This document shows, one piece after another, positions 59,164 to 64,000 of a stretch of 64,000 bases of DNA. This DNA comes from JAALKW01 sp963974485 (GTDB lineage Bacteria; Pseudomonadota; Gammaproteobacteria; Legionellales; Legionellaceae). The notes under the pieces are model-generated. The model ran no database searches and had not been told where the DNA came from. It was given only the letters and a program-made list of their open reading frames with translations. Position numbers and translations under genes: made by a program. Numbering within the stretch: the stretch's first letter is position 1; each line of letters begins with the position of its first letter. The stretch lies in NCBI GenBank assembly GCA_963974485.1, contig CAXBBS010000001.1:186001-250000 (forward strand), written 5' to 3'.

Positions 59164-60687
59164 TTAACCTTGAAGTTTTGCTTGAAGTTTTGAATGGTCA
59201 GCTTGCGCCAAGGTGGTGCTTACCGATTGATGAACGTAATCCAACATGGGTTTAGGATAAATACCCATCACAAGCACGAGGACCGCAAGCAGCGAATAAG
59301 CACTGAGCTCAAATTTTGATAAATCCTGAAGTGCCTCAACTTTTTTATTGGTCACGGGTCCAAAAATCACGCGTTTGTACATCCATAAGGTGTATGTTGC
59401 ACCGATGATCAGTGTGGTCGCAGCCCAGAAGGCGATCCAGAACCCGGCTTTCATGCTACCAACAATCACCATGAACTCGCCCACAAATCCAGACGTACCT
59501 GGCAGGCCAGCATTGGCCATGGCAAAGAGCATAAAGAACGAAGCAAACACCGGCATCGATTTAACAATACCGCCAAAATCATCAATTTGTCGTGAATGCA
59601 TGCGGTCATAAATAAAACCAACCCCCGCAAACATAGCACTCGATACAAAAGCGTGTGAAATCATAATCACAATTGCGCCTTCTAAAACCAGCCCTGCACT
59701 TTGTAAGTTGCTTTTATCAACCATCGCAAATAATACAAAACAGCCTAAAGTAACAAATCCCATGTGCGATATCGATGAATAAGCAATCAAACGCTTCATG
59801 TCTTGCTGAACAATCGCAATCAATCCCACATAAACAACAGCAATCAACGACAACGCAATCATCACCGGAGCATAGTATTGGCAGGCATCAGGCACAATCG
59901 GTAAGGCAAAACGTAGGAAACCATACGCACCGAGCTTAAGTAAGATTGCAGCCAACATAATAGAACCGCCTGCTGGCGCCTCGGTATGCGCATCAGGCAA
60001 CCAGGTATGCACAGGGAACATAGGAATTTTAATCGCAAACCCAAAGAAAAAAGCGATAAATATCAACGTTTGCGCTGTCATACTAAGTTTTAGAGCATAT
60101 AACGTACCTAAATCAAACGATTTGGCGTGGTAGCCTAAGTATAAAAAAGCAGCCAACATCAACACCGAACCTAGGAACGTGTATAAGAAAAACTTAATCG
60201 CTGCATATACGCGGTTATCTGAACCCCAAATCCCGATGATCAAGTACATAGGAATTAGCGTTGCTTCCCAGAAGACATAAAATAAAATCACGTCCATGGC
60301 TGCAAACACACCCACTAATAGCCCTTGCATGATAAGAAATGCTGCGATGTATTGTGAAACACGTGTTTTAACGCTTTCCCAGGTGGCAAGAAACACGATG
60401 AGGTTCGTAAATACACTTAAAATAATTAAAATAAGCGACAAGCCATCAATACCTAGATGATATCGAATACCTAAAGCCGGAACCCAAGATATATCTTCAA
60501 CAAATTGCATGCCTTGCACGGCTGGGTCAAATCCCATCATTAGCGGCACACAACAGGCCAAACTCACAATAACGGTAAGTAAACCAAGCGCACGCGTACG
60601 ATTGGGACGGGCATCGTCTCCAACGAGACAAATTCCAACACCCGCAATCATTGGGAGCCAGATCAAAATACTCAGCATATACTGCAT
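59164..60687 (-). CDS. nuoM: NADH-quinone oxidoreductase subunit M
   Basis: This 507-residue antiporter-like subunit of complex I has GIDGLSLILIILS, WEATLIPMYLIIGIWG (key Glu), FFLYTFLGSVLM, PVHTWLPDAHTEAP and QQDMKRLIAYSSISHMG. It sits between NuoL and NuoN in the membrane arm. The gap to nuoL is 37 bases. Confidence 0.98.
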   Translation of the reverse strand: MQYMLSILIWLPMIAGVGICLVGDDARPNRTRALGLLTVIVSLACCVPLMMGFDPAVQGMQFVEDISWVPALGIRYHLGIDGLSLILIILSVFTNLIVFLATWESVKTRVSQYIAAFLIMQGLLVGVFAAMDVILFYVFWEATLIPMYLIIGIWGSDNRVYAAIKFFLYTFLGSVLMLAAFLYLGYHAKSFDLGTLYALKLSMTAQTLIFIAFFFGFAIKIPMFPVHTWLPDAHTEAPAGGSIMLAAILLKLGAYGFLRFALPIVPDACQYYAPVMIALSLIAVVYVGLIAIVQQDMKRLIAYSSISHMGFVTLGCFVLFAMVDKSNLQSAGLVLEGAIVIMISHAFVSSAMFAGVGFIYDRMHSRQIDDFGGIVKSMPVFASFFMLFAMANAGLPGTSGFVGEFMVIVGSMKAGFWIAFWAATTLIIGATYTLWMYKRVIFGPVTNKKVEALQDLSKFELSAYSLLAVLVLVMGIYPKPMLDYVHQSVSTTLAQADHSKLQAKLQG

Positions 60688-60724
60688 GTTATCCCCTTCA
60701 TTAAACCTTGTGCTTAGGTCGCAT

Positions 60725-62698
60725 TTACCCTAGCAATAACCAACTTAGAAAAGCCAATAACCCGAAGGCCATAAATGCCATATAATGAAACACATACCCA
60801 CTTTGTGCTACGCGCATTTTGGAAGCAGTCCAGCGTACCCAACGCCCTGTTCCGTTCACGATGCCGCCATCAATCAAAGCCTGATCTCCCGCACGATAAA
60901 ACAAACGCCCTAGCGCTCGGCCTCCACGGATAAAAAACCAATCGTTAAATTTATCAAACCCGTATTTGTTTTCCAATATTTTATACGGCGTAGCAAAAAT
61001 ACAAACCAACCGACCGGGTATACTTGGCCATACAATATAAGCAAGCCAGGTGAGTAGAATTCCCGCCAACGTTAACCAAAACACCGGAGAATGATACGCA
61101 TGGAGCACGGCCGCCATCGGCGTAGTCACGCCTTCTGATGCAATTTCTTTTAGTACATCATATTTTTCAAAAACAGTGATCGACGGCGCTAATAAACTCG
61201 GTGTTTTAAACAACATGGGTTCAAATAATATATATCCGAGCACCACCGATGGAACCGCTAAGACAACCAAAGGTAACCAAACCACCCACGGTGACTCCTG
61301 CACATGACTGTAAGCTTTTTCAGTCATGCGAGGTGTACCATGAAACGTCATAAATAATGCTCGGAAAGAATAAATAGCGGTTGCCATAGCCCCCAGAGCC
61401 ACGCAGATATAAGCATAATCGCTGCCAGGGATGCTTGATGCTTTAGCTGCCTCAATAATGGTGTCTTTCGAGAAAAATCCAGCAAATGGCGGAACTGCAC
61501 AAAGCGCCAAACTACCGATTAAAAACGTGATGTACGTGATGGGCATTTTGCGCCATAGTCCACCCATTTTTCGCATATCTTGCTCATGGTGCATGCCAAT
61601 AATAACGGAGCCTGCAGCTAAGAAGAGTAAAGCTTTAAAGCACGCATGCGTTAACAAGTGGAACATTCCCGCACTGAATGCTGATGCCCCCATGGCCACC
61701 ATCATGTAACCTAACTGCGAAAGCGTTGAATACGCAACGACGCGCTTAATATCATTCATCACAATGGCGAGAAGACCTGTAAATAACGCACCGGTCGCAC
61801 CCGTGACTAAAATAAAGCTCAATGCGGTTTCTGAATACTCAACTAGCGGTGATATACGAGCGACCATAAACACGCCAGCGGTTACCATGGTTGCGGCATG
61901 AATTAAGGCAGAAATAGGCGTTGGGCCTTCCATTGATTCAGGTAACCAAACATGTAACGGCACTTGAGCTGATTTTCCCATGGCGCCTATAAAGAGCAAA
62001 ATAGAAATCACCGTCACCACGGGCCATGATTGGTCACCCCAAATATGTATGGTTTTATCTGAAAGCGCACCCGCATGAGCAAACACGGTTGCATAATCCA
62101 AGCTGCCGACGTACATCAATACCAGACCAATACCAAGAATAAACCCAAAGTCACCCACACGATTCACTAAAAAGGCTTTGAGGCTACCTTGCAGAGCTGA
62201 TTCTTTTTCAAACCAAAATCCAATCAGCAAATAAGATACCAAGCCTACACCTTCCCATCCAAAGAAAAGCTGCAAGAACCCGTTTGCGGTTACAAGCATT
62301 AACATCATGAACGTAAAAAGAGAAATATAACTAAAAAATCGTTGATAACCGGGATCGTCTGTCATGTAGCCGATACTATATATATGCACCAAGAGCGACA
62401 CAAACGTGACGGTGACCATCATCACAGCTGTCAATGGATCAATAAGAAGACCTAAATGAAAAGCATAAGCAAACGGCGCTGGCGCGCTAGCCCAGGTGTA
62501 GGCGTTCACATCAAGCATGGTGCCGTGCCCGAACACACCCATAGCAACATAAATCGCCGCACAAAAGGCGACAAAAACACCGGAAATGGTCACGCAATGC
62601 GCGCCCCGTCGACCCAATATTTTTCCACCAAAGCCAGCAAGCACTGCACCAACCAGAGGTGCTAAAACACTTAACCAAGAAATCGCTAACATACTCAC
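60725..62698 (-). CDS. nuoL: NADH-quinone oxidoreductase subunit L
   Basis: This 657-residue subunit is the distal antiporter-like subunit and carries the long lateral helix at its C-terminus. Motifs are GLLIDPLTAVMM, GWEGVGLVSYLLIGFW, VNRVGDFGF, PLHVWLPESMEGPTPISALIHAATMV and DIKRVVAYSTLSQLGYMM. Membrane proton translocation is its role. It lies 4 bases after nuoK. Confidence 0.98.
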   Translation of the reverse strand: MSMLAISWLSVLAPLVGAVLAGFGGKILGRRGAHCVTISGVFVAFCAAIYVAMGVFGHGTMLDVNAYTWASAPAPFAYAFHLGLLIDPLTAVMMVTVTFVSLLVHIYSIGYMTDDPGYQRFFSYISLFTFMMLMLVTANGFLQLFFGWEGVGLVSYLLIGFWFEKESALQGSLKAFLVNRVGDFGFILGIGLVLMYVGSLDYATVFAHAGALSDKTIHIWGDQSWPVVTVISILLFIGAMGKSAQVPLHVWLPESMEGPTPISALIHAATMVTAGVFMVARISPLVEYSETALSFILVTGATGALFTGLLAIVMNDIKRVVAYSTLSQLGYMMVAMGASAFSAGMFHLLTHACFKALLFLAAGSVIIGMHHEQDMRKMGGLWRKMPITYITFLIGSLALCAVPPFAGFFSKDTIIEAAKASSIPGSDYAYICVALGAMATAIYSFRALFMTFHGTPRMTEKAYSHVQESPWVVWLPLVVLAVPSVVLGYILFEPMLFKTPSLLAPSITVFEKYDVLKEIASEGVTTPMAAVLHAYHSPVFWLTLAGILLTWLAYIVWPSIPGRLVCIFATPYKILENKYGFDKFNDWFFIRGGRALGRLFYRAGDQALIDGGIVNGTGRWVRWTASKMRVAQSGYVFHYMAFMAFGLLAFLSWLLLG

Positions 62699-62702
62699 GT
62701 GG

Positions 62703-63008
62703 TTATCCTTTCAAATGATTGATTGCGTTGACATCGATGCTGCCACGATGACGAAAAAGCAAGAGCACAATGGCAAGCCCAATGGCGGCTTCAGCTGCGG
62801 CAACCGTTAGAATAAAGAAAACAAAGGCTTCGCCTACATGCCCACCGTGTGCGGAAGAAAAAGCAACAAAATTGGTGTTAACTGCCAACAGCATAAGCTC
62901 CAAGCACACCAGTAAAGTAATGACATTACGGCGGTTGATTAACATGCCTACCATGCTCACGGCAAACAGAATGCCGCTTAAAATAAGATAATGAGTTACA
63001 GGAATCAT
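62703..63008 (-). CDS. nuoK: NADH-quinone oxidoreductase subunit K
   Basis: This 101-residue, three-helix subunit has the conserved membrane glutamates, one in CLELMLLAVNTNFVAF and one in FFILTVAAAEAAIGLAI. It forms part of the inner-membrane proton path near NuoJ and NuoA. Its ATG overlaps the nuoJ stop by four bases. Confidence 0.97.
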   Translation of the reverse strand: MIPVTHYLILSGILFAVSMVGMLINRRNVITLLVCLELMLLAVNTNFVAFSSAHGGHVGEAFVFFILTVAAAEAAIGLAIVLLLFRHRGSIDVNAINHLKG

Positions 63009-63634
63009 GCGTCGTCCTCCTCAGGTTTCTCTGACTTCATACTGATTAAGCTCACGCGATCTTCCCGTCGTGTCATGATTTGGTTCACAACGTTTTGACG
63101 TTTTGATGGCCGTGGTACACGATGTGTCAGCGTAATCGCTGCAACAATAGCAACCAATAATATCATCGCGGCCATTTCGAACGCTAAAATATCCTGGGTA
63201 TAGATCACCATCCCCAGAGCCTCGGTATTTGATATATCTGACGTGTGCAAACCAACTGAACCGAGCATACGGCTATCCACAGGCAAGGCTTGAATAAGTA
63301 AACCGATAAATAATGCTGTGCCAAGCACCGCCCAAGGCGCGTAACGACGAAACGTTGTCTTCATGAGTTCAGTATCAATATTAAGCATCATGACGACAAA
63401 CAAAAACAAGGTCATGACCGCGCCGACATATACAAGCACGAGAATAAGCGCTAAAAACTCAGCATGCGCGAGCAACCATACACCCGCGCTCCCGAAAAAC
63501 GTAAGCACTAAAAACAAAACACAGCGCACAGGATTACGTTGAATCACCGCTAAAAATGCAGCTAAAACCGTAAGCCCAGCAAACGCATAAAAAATAATAT
63601 TAACTAACTCTACGTGCATAACGAACCCCATCAA
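63005..63634 (-). CDS. nuoJ: NADH-quinone oxidoreductase subunit J
   Basis: This protein of about 209 residues has five membrane helices and contains the conserved YVGAVMTLFLFVVMML segment of NuoJ and an extended hydrophilic C-terminal tail. It helps link quinone chemistry to the antiporter subunits. It overlaps nuoI by four bases. An alternative ATG five codons downstream (MHVEL) would give a shorter start. Confidence 0.95.
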   Translation of the reverse strand: MMGFVMHVELVNIIFYAFAGLTVLAAFLAVIQRNPVRCVLFLVLTFFGSAGVWLLAHAEFLALILVLVYVGAVMTLFLFVVMMLNIDTELMKTTFRRYAPWAVLGTALFIGLLIQALPVDSRMLGSVGLHTSDISNTEALGMVIYTQDILAFEMAAMILLVAIVAAITLTHRVPRPSKRQNVVNQIMTRREDRVSLISMKSEKPEEDDA

Positions 63635-64000
63635 CGGTATTTGGCATCAATTTCGCGGTCTTTAGCAAGACGCTCTTCCATGTGGTCGCCCACAGCCAAT
63701 AGTTTTTCTTTGGTCATGATGTTTTGCCCACGCTCATCCATGTGATAGTGATGAATTGGCGTGACAACAATGGAGTCAACCGGGCATGACTCTTCACACA
63801 AACCGCAATTAATACACTTGAACATATCAATATCATAACGTGTGGTTCGTCGTGAGCCATCATCTCGCTCTTCCGAATCAATCGTAATCGCTAAAGCCGG
63901 GCATACAGCCTCACATAATTTACAAGCAATGCAGCGCTCCTCACCGTTGGGATAGCGTCGCAAAGCCAGCAAGCCACGAAATCGGGGTGATATAGGTGTT
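63631..64000 (-). CDS. nuoI: NADH-quinone oxidoreductase subunit I (partial)
   Basis: The reading frame continues past the right edge, so the N-terminus is missing. It shows ISPRFRGLLALRRYPNGEERC and two 4Fe-4S motifs, CIACKLCEAVCP and CINCGLCEESCP. These carry clusters N6a and N6b in the peripheral arm of complex I. The C-terminal tail ends KDREIDAKYR. It is the last visible gene of the operon; nuoA-H should lie beyond the window. Confidence 0.97.
   Translation of the reverse strand, partial: TPISPRFRGLLALRRYPNGEERCIACKLCEAVCPALAITIDSEERDDGSRRTTRYDIDMFKCINCGLCEESCPVDSIVVTPIHHYHMDERGQNIMTKEKLLAVGDHMEERLAKDREIDAKYR

Overview
The window is chromosomal DNA of a Gram-negative gammaproteobacterium. 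Three conserved gene orders support this: thrS-infC-rpmI-rplT-pheS-pheT, tRNA-fMet-rimP-nusA-infB-rbfA-truB with rpsO-pnp nearby, and a nuo operon. LpoA, RsmI, Hda and DbpA point the same way. The DNA is AT-leaning and compact. Several accessory genes resemble those of Legionella/Coxiella relatives (an astacin-like protease, a patatin, a DUF1566 adhesin-like protein and long helical or membrane proteins without recognisable domains), so Legionellales is my best guess. No marker in the window proves it.

Layout. 1-7219: end of a CDP-alcohol phosphatidyltransferase-like gene, hda, patatin, pilin, a secreted SH3-like protein, a DUF924 protein, an SDR, dbpA and rsgA. 7192-12976 (mostly minus): aroE, pepN, an astacin, a DUF4160/DUF2442 pair inside a direct repeat of the rsmI tail, and rsmI. 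13018-23431: lpoA, a coiled-coil protein, a DUF4143 ATPase, a pteridine reductase, a MidA-like methyltransferase, a PTPS-III-like enzyme, priA, an unknown helical protein and a ferredoxin. 23428-30186 (minus): pheT, pheS, a candidate Phe leader/attenuator, rplT, rpmI, infC, thrS and tRNA-Val. 30253-35654: a candidate sRNA, an HTH regulator, a TRIC channel, ppa, and a three-gene operon that looks like lipid A amino-sugar modification. 35815-41265: a divergent pyruvate-carboxylase-like protein, a lipoprotein, a HIT protein and folE. 41273-55000 (minus): a DUF1566 repeat protein, a Spy-like protein, pnp, rpsO, a cassette of two paralogous membrane proteins around an MHS transporter, truB, rbfA, infB, nusA, rimP and tRNA-fMet. 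55133-57680: mazEF, an unknown two-helix membrane protein and a small membrane protein. 57718-64000 (minus): nuoN-M-L-K-J-I, with nuoI cut by the window edge.

How the genes fit together. Most are housekeeping: translation and its regulation, respiration (complex I), replication control and restart (Hda, PriA), pterin/folate (FolE, PTPS-III-like, pteridine reductase) and envelope maintenance (LpoA, lipid A module, Spy-like). The accessory layer is inserted between these blocks. The most notable items are the rsmI-tail-flanked cassette, the paralogue-transporter-paralogue cassette splitting truB from rpsO, an orphan terminator that suggests an Rsm-type sRNA, a pyruvate carboxylase relative with a presequence-like N-terminus, and a probable AUU start for rsgA next to the family-typical AUU start of infC.
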